Below, piece after piece: positions 52,907-61,442 of a stretch of 64,000 nucleotides of DNA. The translations under genes and the position numbers were made by a program. The stretch lies in the NCBI RefSeq assembly GCF_008086165.1, contig NZ_VSKL01000005.1, forward strand, positions 186,001 through 250,000, in the 5' to 3' direction. The notes beneath the pieces were generated by a model. It was not told where the DNA came from. It saw only the letters and a list, made by a program, of their open reading frames with translations, and did not search any database. Numbering within the stretch: position 1 is the stretch's first letter; each line of letters begins with the position of its first letter. Source of the DNA: Algorimicrobium algoritergicola (GTDB lineage: Bacteria; Bacteroidota; Bacteroidia; Flavobacteriales; Flavobacteriaceae).

Positions 52907-54094
52907 TTAATTGTAAAAGTCCGTCATGGTTCTAATAAAAGCATCTCGGCCACTTTTTTCAATAATATAATTCCTGATGGTTTCTGGGGAAAAAACTAAT
53001 TCTTTATTTTTTATTTTCAGCAGATTTTCGGCAATAGCTTCTGCATCTTTCAAATTGACCAAAACACCAGTTTCTTCTGTTATGGAGTCTTCTACACCGC
53101 CACTTTTTGTTGCTATAACGGGTTTGCCACATAGCATGGCTTCCCTAACGGCAACACCATAAGTTTCAGCTACACTTGTGGAAACAAAAACATGACACGA
53201 TTGCAATTTGGTATTTATTTCCGCTCGTGTGAGTTGCGGATAGAATGTGCATTTATCAAACACCTGATATTTTTTAGCCAAGGTTTCAAAATGTGAACTG
53301 TTGGCTTTGCTGCTATCACTAAAGGAGTCGTTACCAATAATAATGGCTTCAAAATCATCTTCACAAATAGTTTGAAAAGCTTCTAAACTCCTAAAAAACG
53401 TTTCAGTATCTTTTATTAAATGTGGATAGCTTATGGTTAAAATGGTGAATTTAGTATTTGTCTGTTTTGTATTTATTTCAAATTTATTTTCATCCATTAG
53501 ATTCCAAATAATTGTTGGATTGCAATCCATGCTATTCATCAAAATACAACGTTGTTGGTGGTAACTAACAGTTCCAATTTTAGAGGCATTTTCAACAGCT
53601 TCACGAATGCCTTTTTGAACGTACTTCTTATAGTAATTGAGAAGAAATATTTGATGTTCAATAATTACAAAAGGAATGCCATTTGTTTTCGATAAATAGT
53701 GTGCATAAATACCACCATTAGCACTGCATTGTGCATGAATAAGTTCAGGCTGCCAAAGTGTTGTAATGGTTTTAAAAGCCTGCTGATACTTCTCTTTGCT
53801 AGACTTAAGTTTCCGTTTTTCTGGCCATTTTTTATAATGATAAATAGGAAAGGAGAATGCTTCAGGCTCTTGTTTTAAGTATGTTTTATTTAAGCCGTTT
53901 TTTTTACTAAAAAGTTGCGTAAAACGAATAGATAGATATTTAAAAAGTCCCACCTCATGCGCTACACCAAAAAGGATTTTTATGTCGAATCCATTTGTAT
54001 TCAAAAGATGTGCCTGCTCCCGAAAAAATGTCCCAACCAATTCATTATCAGAGTTTGGATACCAAGAAGGGATAATTAGGATTTTTTTAGGCAT
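52907..54094 (-). CDS. Glycosyltransferase family 4 protein
   Basis: This 395-residue retaining glycosyltransferase has a GT-B fold. The N-terminal domain opens KKILIIPSWYPNSDNELVGTFFREQA, and the donor-binding domain holds VSTSVAETYGVAVREAMLCGKPVIATKSGGVEDSITEETGVLV, the EX7E motif of GT4 (E in AETYGVAVREAM). Family members transfer nucleotide-sugar residues for LPS, capsule or glycoprotein synthesis. Donor and acceptor are unknown. It opens the glycan locus and diverges from the aminotransferase gene, with 112 bp between the two starts. Confidence 0.9.
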   Translation of the reverse strand: MPKKILIIPSWYPNSDNELVGTFFREQAHLLNTNGFDIKILFGVAHEVGLFKYLSIRFTQLFSKKNGLNKTYLKQEPEAFSFPIYHYKKWPEKRKLKSSKEKYQQAFKTITTLWQPELIHAQCSANGGIYAHYLSKTNGIPFVIIEHQIFLLNYYKKYVQKGIREAVENASKIGTVSYHQQRCILMNSMDCNPTIIWNLMDENKFEINTKQTNTKFTILTISYPHLIKDTETFFRSLEAFQTICEDDFEAIIIGNDSFSDSSKANSSHFETLAKKYQVFDKCTFYPQLTRAEINTKLQSCHVFVSTSVAETYGVAVREAMLCGKPVIATKSGGVEDSITEETGVLVNLKDAEAIAENLLKIKNKELVFSPETIRNYIIEKSGRDAFIRTMTDFYN

Positions 54095-54206
54095 ATTTTT
54101 TGAACTTTATAACCGTAAAATTATACATTTAGGAAGCAAATCTTTCAATTATAAAAAAAAATATTTTTATAGCTATTAGAACGCGAAGTTTGTTAATTTT
54201 GTTTTG

Positions 54207-55283
54207 ATGATAAACGTTACACAATCCTTTCTACCACCAATCCAAGAGTTTGAAGCCATTTTAAAACGTGCTTGGGATAAAAAATGGATGACTAATAGAG
54301 GTGAATTACTTCTAGAATTAGAATCTAAATTATCTACATATTTAGGTGTTTCCAACTTTTTTATAACCACTAATGGAACCTTGCCGTTACAAATTGCATT
54401 GAAAACATTAGGCATTACAAAGGAAGTGATCACCACGCCATTTAGTTACGTGGCAACAACATCGGCTATTATTTGGGAAAACTGCACGCCTGTTTTTGTG
54501 GATATTGAACGCGATATGCTGACCATAGATCCAGTAAAAATAGAAGCAGCAATTACCGAAAACACCGAAGCTATTTTAGCAACACATGTGTTTGGAAATC
54601 CTTGTGATGTGGAAGCTATTCAGGCAATTGCTGAAAAATACAATTTGAAAGTTATTTATGATGCAGCACATTGTTTTGCTGTAACCTATAAAGGTAAATC
54701 CATTTTTGAGTATGGTGATATAATTTCCACCAGTTTTCATTCAACCAAATTATTTCATACAGGTGAAGGTGGTGCCATATTTGTTCCTAATGATGCGCTT
54801 TATAAAAAATGTTATTATCATCATAATTTTGGACATAATGGACCATTAGAATATCATGGTTTGGGAATAAATGCCAAAGCTTCAGAAATGCAAGCTGCTA
54901 TGGGTTTAAGCGTACTTCCTTATATTGATACTATTATTGCCAAGCGCAAACTTTTAACTGAAACGTATGAGTCTTTACTAAAAGACAATGCGAATGTGTC
55001 GCTTTTTGGCTTTAGAGAATTTGCAGAGAAAAATTACTCGTATATGCCTGTTATTTTTAAAGATGAAGCCTTTATGCAACTGGTTTTAGAAAAATTAGCA
55101 GCTCTAAAAATATATCCTCGACGCTATTTTTATCCGTCATTAAATAAGTTGCCTTATTTAGAAAAATCGGTGAGCATGCCGATTTCTGAAGATATTTGCA
55201 GTAAAATTCTTTGTTTACCCTTATATTTCGAATTAGAAAAACAGCAAGTTGCAGAAATCTGTAACGTTATTAATTCTCTGTAA
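54207..55283 (+). CDS. DegT/DnrJ/EryC1/StrS aminotransferase
   Basis: This ~358-residue PLP enzyme starts with ATG at 54207 (or 54204, one codon earlier). It has the family's PQxNPxY-like opening (VTQSFLPPIQEFEAILKRAW). The PLP phosphate loop is NFFITTNGTLPLQIAL, DAAHCFAV supplies the pyridine-binding Asp, and the Schiff-base Lys lies in TSFHSTKLFHTGEGGAIF. These enzymes make amino-sugars, or act as sugar oxidases, in surface-glycan pathways. Its partner at 55284 begins 1 bp after its stop, so the two probably act on one nucleotide sugar: amination, then N-acylation. Confidence 0.92.
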   Translation: MINVTQSFLPPIQEFEAILKRAWDKKWMTNRGELLLELESKLSTYLGVSNFFITTNGTLPLQIALKTLGITKEVITTPFSYVATTSAIIWENCTPVFVDIERDMLTIDPVKIEAAITENTEAILATHVFGNPCDVEAIQAIAEKYNLKVIYDAAHCFAVTYKGKSIFEYGDIISTSFHSTKLFHTGEGGAIFVPNDALYKKCYYHHNFGHNGPLEYHGLGINAKASEMQAAMGLSVLPYIDTIIAKRKLLTETYESLLKDNANVSLFGFREFAEKNYSYMPVIFKDEAFMQLVLEKLAALKIYPRRYFYPSLNKLPYLEKSVSMPISEDICSKILCLPLYFELEKQQVAEICNVINSL

Positions 55284-55907
55284 ATGATTGTACTTGGTGC
55301 AAAAGGTCACGCAAAAGATGTTTTAGTTGTTTTAAATGAAACGATAACAGTAGAATCTGCTTTATCCTTTTTTGATGATTATACAAAACCTGAAGAAGCA
55401 CTTTTTTTAGGAAAATATCCTATTATACATTCTTTAAATAAAATTGATTTTAGTGCAAATCCACATTTTGTTTCGGCTATTGGAACACCGCATTTACGCA
55501 AACAAGTGGTAGAAAAATTTAAAAAAGCAGGAGGTATTTATCAAACGGTTATTTCAAAGCATGCCATTATTGGTGCTTTGGATGTTCAAATTGGTCAAGG
55601 ATCCAATATTATGCCTTTTGTATTTATTAGTAATAGCGTTCAAATGGGTGAAGGTTGCTTGATTAATACATCGGCGCAAATTCATCATGATGTTAAAATT
55701 GGTAATTATTGTGATGTATCTCCAGGTGCCAAAATTTTAGGTCGTGTAACCATTGGGAACAATTGCAATATTGGTTCAGGTGCTATAATTTTGCCAAATA
55801 TTATTTTAGGCGATAATGTAACCGTAGGAGCTGGAAGTGTGGTTGTAGAAAACTGCTTAACAGAAAATACCATTGTTGGAATTCCTGGAAAGCTAAAAAA
55901 TAAATAA
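55284..55907 (+). CDS. NeuD/PglD-type sugar O/N-acyltransferase
   Basis: This 207-residue protein has an N-terminal PglD-like Rossmann-type domain (MIVLGAKGHAKDVLVVL) and a C-terminal left-handed beta-helix of hexapeptide repeats (about 95-207): VISKHAIIG, FISNSVQMGEG, INTSAQIHHDVKIG, ISPGAKILG, IGNNCNIGSGAIIL and VGAGSVVVEN. The family acetylates nucleotide amino-sugars or sialic acid. The catalytic His of the first turn is in IHHDV. It is directly downstream of the aminotransferase (start at the next base), which supports an amino-sugar acylation role. Confidence 0.9.
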   Translation: MIVLGAKGHAKDVLVVLNETITVESALSFFDDYTKPEEALFLGKYPIIHSLNKIDFSANPHFVSAIGTPHLRKQVVEKFKKAGGIYQTVISKHAIIGALDVQIGQGSNIMPFVFISNSVQMGEGCLINTSAQIHHDVKIGNYCDVSPGAKILGRVTIGNNCNIGSGAIILPNIILGDNVTVGAGSVVVENCLTENTIVGIPGKLKNK

Positions 55908-55909
55908 GC

Positions 55910-56827
55910 ATGAAACCAGTATTAACTATATGTTGCACCACATTTAATCAGGAGAAATATATAGAACAAACGTTGGAAGGTTTCTATCTTCAGAAAACTA
56001 ATTTTCCTATAGAAATTCAGATTCACGATGATGCATCAACCGATGGTACGCAAGCTATTTTAAAAAAGCACGCTGAAAAGGATCCACGAATTAAACTCAT
56101 TCTTCAAACCGAAAATAAATATTCCCAACATATTATGCCTTGGTGGCATTACAGTTTTCCGCAAGCTGAAGGAAAATATATAGCTTTATGTGAAGGTGAT
56201 GATTATTGGACAGATCCATTAAAAATTCAAAAGCAAGTCGATTTTTTAGAAGCAAATTCAGGTTATGTAATCTCTTGGACTAATTATCAAATATTTAATG
56301 GTAGTAGCTTTTCATCCAATGCATGGAATCACCAAACTGAAAACACAACCATTGATTATAACAATATATTCTCACCATATTGCACGTTAACTTTAACAGC
56401 TGTTTTTAAAAAAGAAGCTTTGGACTTAGCGCTTTTAAAATCCTTCAAATATTCAAAAGATAATTCACTTTATTTAGTATTACTACAAAAGGGGAAAGGT
56501 GTTTTTATGGATTTCGAAGCTGCTGTTTATCGCGTTCATCAAGGTGGTGTTTATTCTTTACAATCGGAATTCTTTAAAAATTATTCGTCTTATTTAAATG
56601 TAAAAGAAGTTACAGATGCCATTCCAGAATCGAAAACCGCTAACCTTAAGAAGGTAGTGAAATCGCTAGGAAATGCTACAGCTTTTGAAGTCTTGAAGTT
56701 GAAAAATGCTGGCCAAGATTTATCGGAAATCCAATTAAATTTCATGAAAAGCTATTTTCTGGAAGCCGATTTTAAAACGAAATTCAAATATTACAAACGC
56801 TTACTAAAATATCGACTTTCAAAATAA
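55910..56827 (+). CDS. Glycosyltransferase family 2 protein
   Basis: This 305-residue GT-A enzyme opens LTICCTTFNQEKYIEQTLEGFYLQKTNFPIEIQIHDDASTDGT, the classic GT2 nucleotide-sugar binding half. It has the metal-binding DD of CEGDDYWTDPLKIQKQVDFLE, and a later LTAVFKK acceptor segment. It follows the acyltransferase by 2 bp in the same operon, so it could transfer the modified sugar those genes make. Its stop overlaps the end of the convergent neighbour by 9 bp. Acceptor is unknown. Confidence 0.9.
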   Translation: MKPVLTICCTTFNQEKYIEQTLEGFYLQKTNFPIEIQIHDDASTDGTQAILKKHAEKDPRIKLILQTENKYSQHIMPWWHYSFPQAEGKYIALCEGDDYWTDPLKIQKQVDFLEANSGYVISWTNYQIFNGSSFSSNAWNHQTENTTIDYNNIFSPYCTLTLTAVFKKEALDLALLKSFKYSKDNSLYLVLLQKGKGVFMDFEAAVYRVHQGGVYSLQSEFFKNYSSYLNVKEVTDAIPESKTANLKKVVKSLGNATAFEVLKLKNAGQDLSEIQLNFMKSYFLEADFKTKFKYYKRLLKYRLSK

Positions 56828-57814
56828 ACATTTAAAGTAGAAATTTAGTTTGTCCATAGGTTTAAGCGCATTAAAAAAACCGGAATCATGTTTCACAAAC
56901 TTATAAAACGTTTTGTCATAACTACCAGCATTTCTAATCGTGCGTACGATTGTTCTCTTAATATGATTTTCAAATAACGCTATATTATAAATCTGTAAAT
57001 TTTTATTGTGTTCCAATAAATCTTTAGCAGCTTTAATGGTTTTTATAACGTGCTCTGATGCTTGATCCCGTTGCAATGAAACGGCATAAACATAAAATAA
57101 AATATCGGGATTTGAGGCTTGAATTCTCAACTGCTCTAATTGTTTCGTTTTAATGAGAATTTCAGACTTCCGAAGGTTAGCTTCTTTCGTCTGACTAATA
57201 TTAGCATCATGCCAACGATATTTTAAAAGCGATTCTGGAATATTATGAAATTGGGTTCTAAAAATTAGTTGACTCCATAAGCCATAATCTTCAGCAGGAA
57301 CATATTGATGTTCAAACCGTAAACCATTTAAAACAGATTTCCGGAACATAACCGTAGGGTTTCCAATACCACAACTGTGTAAAAATTGAACTTTTAGCGC
57401 GTCGTGTGAGACTTCGTGCTTGACAGTCTTCTCTTTTTTGTCGCCAAAAAATGTAAACCACGTGCCACAAACACCAACTTCAGAATGATTTTTCAAAAAG
57501 TCTAATTGTTTTTCAAATCGGGAAGGTAAGGCAATATCATCAGCATCAAGCAAGGCTATAAATTCTGTGGTGGCGCGTTCAATACCTTCATTTCGTAGGT
57601 TTGCTGGACCTTCATTTTTGGTTTTTGTAATAACGGTAATACGCGAATCTTGCTTTATATAAGTGTCTAGAATTTCTGACGTTTTATCAGTAGAATTATC
57701 ATTTAAAACCAATATTGTAAAATCGGTAAATGTTTGATTCAGTAAACTGTCAATAGATTCTTTTAAGAATTTTTCGCCATTATAAACAGGCATAATTACA
57801 GTTAATGCAGACAT
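56819..57814 (-). CDS. Glycosyltransferase family 2 protein
   Basis: This 331-residue GT2 enzyme opens LTVIMPVYNGEKFLKESIDSLLNQTFTDF and has DDIALPSRFEKQLDF after the metal-site DADD (LLDADD). An acidic EDYGLWSQL motif near residue 175 supplies the family's ED catalytic pair. It lies on the strand opposite to both neighbours, overlapping the end of the previous gene by 9 bp; the two are convergent. Substrates are unknown. It belongs to the same LPS/glycan locus. Confidence 0.9.
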   Translation of the reverse strand: MSALTVIMPVYNGEKFLKESIDSLLNQTFTDFTILVLNDNSTDKTSEILDTYIKQDSRITVITKTKNEGPANLRNEGIERATTEFIALLDADDIALPSRFEKQLDFLKNHSEVGVCGTWFTFFGDKKEKTVKHEVSHDALKVQFLHSCGIGNPTVMFRKSVLNGLRFEHQYVPAEDYGLWSQLIFRTQFHNIPESLLKYRWHDANISQTKEANLRKSEILIKTKQLEQLRIQASNPDILFYVYAVSLQRDQASEHVIKTIKAAKDLLEHNKNLQIYNIALFENHIKRTIVRTIRNAGSYDKTFYKFVKHDSGFFNALKPMDKLNFYFKCLF

Positions 57815-57870
57815 TTATGGAGATTTTAGTACATTTTAGTAACAAAAGTAGTTATTTCTATGGCTTAAAC

Positions 57871-57878
57871 TATATTTG
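57871..57878 (+). promoter_or_regulatory. Promoter -7 element upstream of 57902
   Basis: TATATTTG fits TAnnTTTG exactly and lies 23 bp before the ATG at 57902. A -33 TTG is not apparent. It would allow independent expression of the hypothetical protein gene that stands alone on the plus strand between two minus-strand genes. Confidence 0.45.
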
Positions 57879-57901
57879 TAAAAAATAATCCGCAATTATC
57901 C

Positions 57902-58768
57902 ATGAAAAAAATTCACGTTGGTTTTTTACTTTCTTATGATTACGATAAACTAAAAAAATCCATTCCACCTGTTTATAAGGAATCGGATGCTATTTTTATT
58001 GCTATGGATCATAAGAGCAGAACGTGGTCTGGGGAAACCTTTGAAGTAGATCCAGCTTTTTTTGAATGGTTGGAAGCTTTTGATGTGGATAATAAGATTC
58101 AATTGTATAAAGATGATTTCTACGATGCGAATTTAATTGCCATTGAAAATGATAATCGCGAAAGGCACATGTTATCGCTTAAAATGGGTATTGGAAATTG
58201 GCTAGTACAAATTGATAGCGATGAGTATTTTGTAGATTTTGCAAACTATGTAAAAGACTTAAGACGCTTTGATAGTTATTTGGACAATCCTGAAAAAAAG
58301 AACATTCAAATTGCTGCCTATTTAATTAATTTATACAAGTATACCGATAATGGTGTGTTGTTTATTAAAGAGCCAACACGCGGGATTATTGCCACCAATT
58401 ACCCGAATTATAAGGTTGCCAGAAATACCCGGAAGCGTATTGTTTACACACAAAATATTTTACTGCATGAAAGCATTGCTAGAGATGAAGCGGAACTGGT
58501 ATTAAAATTGGATAATTGGGGACATAACATTGAAGTTCAGGATAAAGACGCTTTTTTAGAAAAATGGCGAACCACCAATAAATCCAACTATAAGGAACGT
58601 GAAAACTTCTTCTATATTGAACCCGAAAAATGGAAACATTTGGAGTTTTGTGAAGGGAATACGATTGAAGAAATTAGAAAAAATATTAATTTAGAAGGGA
58701 TTATGCCGTCCAAATTTTTTATAGCGAAAAAGAATTTTGGTCAATATTTCAAACACTTATTTAAGTAG
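57902..58768 (+). CDS. Putative GT-A glycosyltransferase, unclassified
   Basis: This 288-residue protein begins KKIHVGFLLSYDYDKLKKSIP. It has an internal acidic motif QIDSDEYFVDF (~residue 105) that could be the DxD metal site of a GT-A fold, and a region LYKYTDNGVLFIKEPTRGIIAT. It lacks the usual GT2 N-terminal DDxS sequence, so its sugar-transferase role is inferred from the DxD-like motif and its place in the glycan locus, not from a clear family match. It overlaps the convergent neighbour's end by 12 bp. No signal peptide. Confidence 0.6.
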   Translation: MKKIHVGFLLSYDYDKLKKSIPPVYKESDAIFIAMDHKSRTWSGETFEVDPAFFEWLEAFDVDNKIQLYKDDFYDANLIAIENDNRERHMLSLKMGIGNWLVQIDSDEYFVDFANYVKDLRRFDSYLDNPEKKNIQIAAYLINLYKYTDNGVLFIKEPTRGIIATNYPNYKVARNTRKRIVYTQNILLHESIARDEAELVLKLDNWGHNIEVQDKDAFLEKWRTTNKSNYKERENFFYIEPEKWKHLEFCEGNTIEEIRKNINLEGIMPSKFFIAKKNFGQYFKHLFK

Positions 58769-59833
58769 ACTTTCGTAAACTTTTAAATACTGTTTAGCGG
58801 TTTCATCCCAAGAATACGAATTGGCATGCAGCTGCAGTTTCTCCTTGTATTCTGTTGGGTTTTCATTGTAGGTGGACATACCATGTTTGAGTATATCAGC
58901 CATATATTTAGGTTCAAAATGTGCCCAGTAAAATGCGTGTTTACCACCAACTTCTGGAAGCGAACTTTTATCAGATAAAAACACAGGTTTACCATATTGC
59001 ATAGCTTCAATTGGGGGAATACCAAAGCCTTCTCGCAGAGACGGAAAGCAAAACGCATAACAGTTTTTTAAATAATAGGCTTTGTCTTCTTCACTAATTT
59101 TTCCTGTTAGAAATACGCGATTTTCAAGTTTTAAATCATCAACTAATTTCATGATTTCTTTGGCGTAATCGGTGGTATTTTTCCCTGAAATTATCAAACT
59201 CAATTCGGGAAGATGGGCAAGCATATCTACTAATGTGTGAAAGTTCTTTTTTTCTAAAAGTTCACCAATTGTAAATAGAAAATGGCCTTTTGGAAGCAAT
59301 TCGGGTTTATGGTTTTTAGCTAACTCAAAAGGTTTTGAGCTGCCATTGTAAATAACATATTCAGGAACATTTGGTACTTTAAAATACCTATGGGTCATGC
59401 TTTTAGCATATTCTGAAATGTATGTAATAGCATGACTTCGCTTTAGTTTAGCATTGAAAAGTGCTACGCGTTTGTTTAAATCCTTTCCTGATAATTCTTC
59501 CATGAAATTGACATCATGAACCGTTAATACATACGGTATGTTTTTATAAGGTTCTACTTTGGTATTTTGATTTAAGGAATGCCATAAATCGTAAGGTTTT
59601 TTAATTCGGAATAATTTTTTTCGCTGTAAGGAATTGTATTTTTTATACGAAAACGTGCTACCAAATTCAGCTTCCAGCTTTTCAGGATGTTTACTAATTA
59701 ACGTGATGTGGAAATCCAAGGCTTTTAAAATAGCCTGATTCTCATAAAAACCTTTAATAAGCTGATAGTTAAACTGACCAAACCCAAAGAAGAGATTATC
59801 AATATTATGAGATTCCAAACAAATTGTAGGCAT
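58757..59833 (-). CDS. Glycosyltransferase family 4 protein
   Basis: This 358-residue GT-B enzyme opens PTICLESHNIDNLFFGFGQFNYQL, with HDVNFMEELS in the N-terminal domain. Its C-terminal donor site shows PSLREGFGIPPIEAMQYGKPVFLSDKSSLPEVGG, the GT4 EX7E motif (E in REGFGIPPIEAM) plus the later LPEV. LEKKNFHTLVDML carries the usual nucleotide-sugar phosphate contact. It is probably a mannosyl-, glucosyl- or similar transferase for LPS core or O-antigen. It is convergent with the 57902-58768 gene. Confidence 0.92.
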   Translation of the reverse strand: MPTICLESHNIDNLFFGFGQFNYQLIKGFYENQAILKALDFHITLISKHPEKLEAEFGSTFSYKKYNSLQRKKLFRIKKPYDLWHSLNQNTKVEPYKNIPYVLTVHDVNFMEELSGKDLNKRVALFNAKLKRSHAITYISEYAKSMTHRYFKVPNVPEYVIYNGSSKPFELAKNHKPELLPKGHFLFTIGELLEKKNFHTLVDMLAHLPELSLIISGKNTTDYAKEIMKLVDDLKLENRVFLTGKISEEDKAYYLKNCYAFCFPSLREGFGIPPIEAMQYGKPVFLSDKSSLPEVGGKHAFYWAHFEPKYMADILKHGMSTYNENPTEYKEKLQLHANSYSWDETAKQYLKVYESLLK

Positions 59834-59924
59834 ACGAAAAGCTTTTGTGCAAATTATTAAAAATGAAATCGAACTGCTAATTTAATTCCGAATAAAAATA
59901 AAATAAATATTGTAATATTGTAGC

Positions 59925-60686
59925 ATGAATTATACAGTGCATAAGGCGTTCTTAAAGGATAAGCAACAGCTTACATCTTACATTGAAAATTATGAAACGG
60001 CTGGTGAAAATTTTGGTAATCAGGATCGGAATTCGCTTAAATTATACGACTTAAACGGTTTAACTATTAATGTGAAATCTTTTAAAATCCCGAATTTGGT
60101 GAATCAGATTGCCTACCGGTTTTTTAGAAAAAGTAAAGCACAACGCTCTTTTGAATATGCTAATCGGCTCCTGCATTTAGGCATTGGAACACCGCAACCT
60201 ATTGCTTTTTACGAGTATAAAACACCATTTTTATTTAAGAAAAGTTATTATATCAGTGAGCATTTACCCTATGATTTAACCTATCGTGAATTGACTTTCG
60301 ACTTTAATATGCCGAATCACGAAGCTATTTTACGCGGCTTTACACGTTTCACATTTGGATTGCATAAAGCAGGTGTGAATTTTTTAGATCATTCGCCAGG
60401 AAATACGTTGATTCAATTAAACGATGGAGCGTATAAATTTTATTTAGTGGATTTAAACCGGATGGAATTTGGCGATATGGATTTTGAAACTCGTATAAAA
60501 AACTTTGCACGCTTAACGACTCACAGATCTATGGTGGAAGTCATGAGTGATGAATATGCAAAATTAGGAGGTTATGATTATAATCGCGTCTTTAATTTAA
60601 TGTGGGAAGAAACCGAAGCATTTCAAAATCGGTTTCATAGAAAAAGACGTATTAAAAATAAGGTGTTCTTCTGGCGAAAAAAATAA
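59925..60686 (+). CDS. InaA/WaaP/Kdo-kinase-type LPS kinase
   Basis: This 253-residue protein has the atypical kinase fold of the InaA/WaaP/KdkA group. A lysine-containing strand (LTINVKSFKIPN) precedes YISEHLPYDLTY. The catalytic loop is HKAGVNFLDHSPGNTLIQL (HxxD-type, D near residue 155 and N at GN), and FYLVDLNRMEF carries the DLN metal-binding Asp. Members phosphorylate core heptose or Kdo of lipopolysaccharide. It lies beside a KdtX/WaaE-like transferase and a heptosyltransferase-type GT9, which supports an LPS-core function. Confidence 0.85.
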   Translation: MNYTVHKAFLKDKQQLTSYIENYETAGENFGNQDRNSLKLYDLNGLTINVKSFKIPNLVNQIAYRFFRKSKAQRSFEYANRLLHLGIGTPQPIAFYEYKTPFLFKKSYYISEHLPYDLTYRELTFDFNMPNHEAILRGFTRFTFGLHKAGVNFLDHSPGNTLIQLNDGAYKFYLVDLNRMEFGDMDFETRIKNFARLTTHRSMVEVMSDEYAKLGGYDYNRVFNLMWEETEAFQNRFHRKRRIKNKVFFWRKK

Positions 60687-60688
60687 TA

Positions 60689-61441
60689 CTATTTCAAGTT
60701 TCTTCGTAAAAGCCACAATTTCACATAGCGCATATAAACTACATAACCTTGAATAAAACCAATGGTTAAACCTACAACACCATCGCGAAATCCGCTTTGA
60801 ACAATATAATGTTTGAAAAATCCCCAAAAGGGTTTAATCACGAAGTGATACGGATTTAGTTTTCCGGTTTTTTTATCGTAATCTTCGGCTTGTTTGGTTG
60901 CATATCGATTCATTTTTTCGATATAAGCATCCATAGTTGTGTATGTGTTGTGTGATAGTTTGGATTTTAAATGGCCAACAGATCCTTGAGCAACTATTTC
61001 TTCATGCACCAATTTATCTTCATATAAACAAAAATCACGTTTAAACAAACGGATAACTTTGTCATTTCGCCAACCGCTATAATTGACGCGTTTACCCATA
61101 AAATGGTTGATGCGGCCAATCCAAAAAGCAACATCTTGTTGTTCGGTACTTAAAACTTTAAGTATCTCTGTTTGTAATTCAGGTGTTATACGTTCGTCAG
61201 CATCAACAATTAAAACCCAATCATGTTTTGCTTGTGGAATTATCCAGTTTTTCTGTTCCGCATGATAGGAAAATTTTCGCTGAATAGCGGTAACATCCAA
61301 TTCTAAAGCTTTTTCAAACGTGCCATCAGTACTTAAGCTATCAACCACAATAATTTCATCTGCAAAACGTACAGAATTTATAACGGATTCTATATTGAGA
61401 ATCTCATCTTTGGTTATAATAATAGCTGTTAGTTTTTCCAT
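60689..61441 (-). CDS. Glycosyltransferase family 2, WaaE/KdtX-like
   Basis: This 250-residue protein opens MEKLTAIIITKDEILNIESVINSVRFADEIIVVDSLSTDGTFEKA, close to the WaaE/KdtX LPS core glucosyltransferase group. It has the DD of ILIVDADERITPEL and an EE-type catalytic pair in KLVHEEIVAQG. The C-terminal segment (WGFFKHYIVQSGFRDGVVGL) is membrane-associating, as in related enzymes. It is convergent with the InaA-like kinase (2 bp between ends) and precedes the GT9 gene downstream of 62504; substrate is inferred from neighbours. Confidence 0.9.
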   Translation of the reverse strand: MEKLTAIIITKDEILNIESVINSVRFADEIIVVDSLSTDGTFEKALELDVTAIQRKFSYHAEQKNWIIPQAKHDWVLIVDADERITPELQTEILKVLSTEQQDVAFWIGRINHFMGKRVNYSGWRNDKVIRLFKRDFCLYEDKLVHEEIVAQGSVGHLKSKLSHNTYTTMDAYIEKMNRYATKQAEDYDKKTGKLNPYHFVIKPFWGFFKHYIVQSGFRDGVVGLTIGFIQGYVVYMRYVKLWLLRRNLK

Positions 61442-61442
61442 A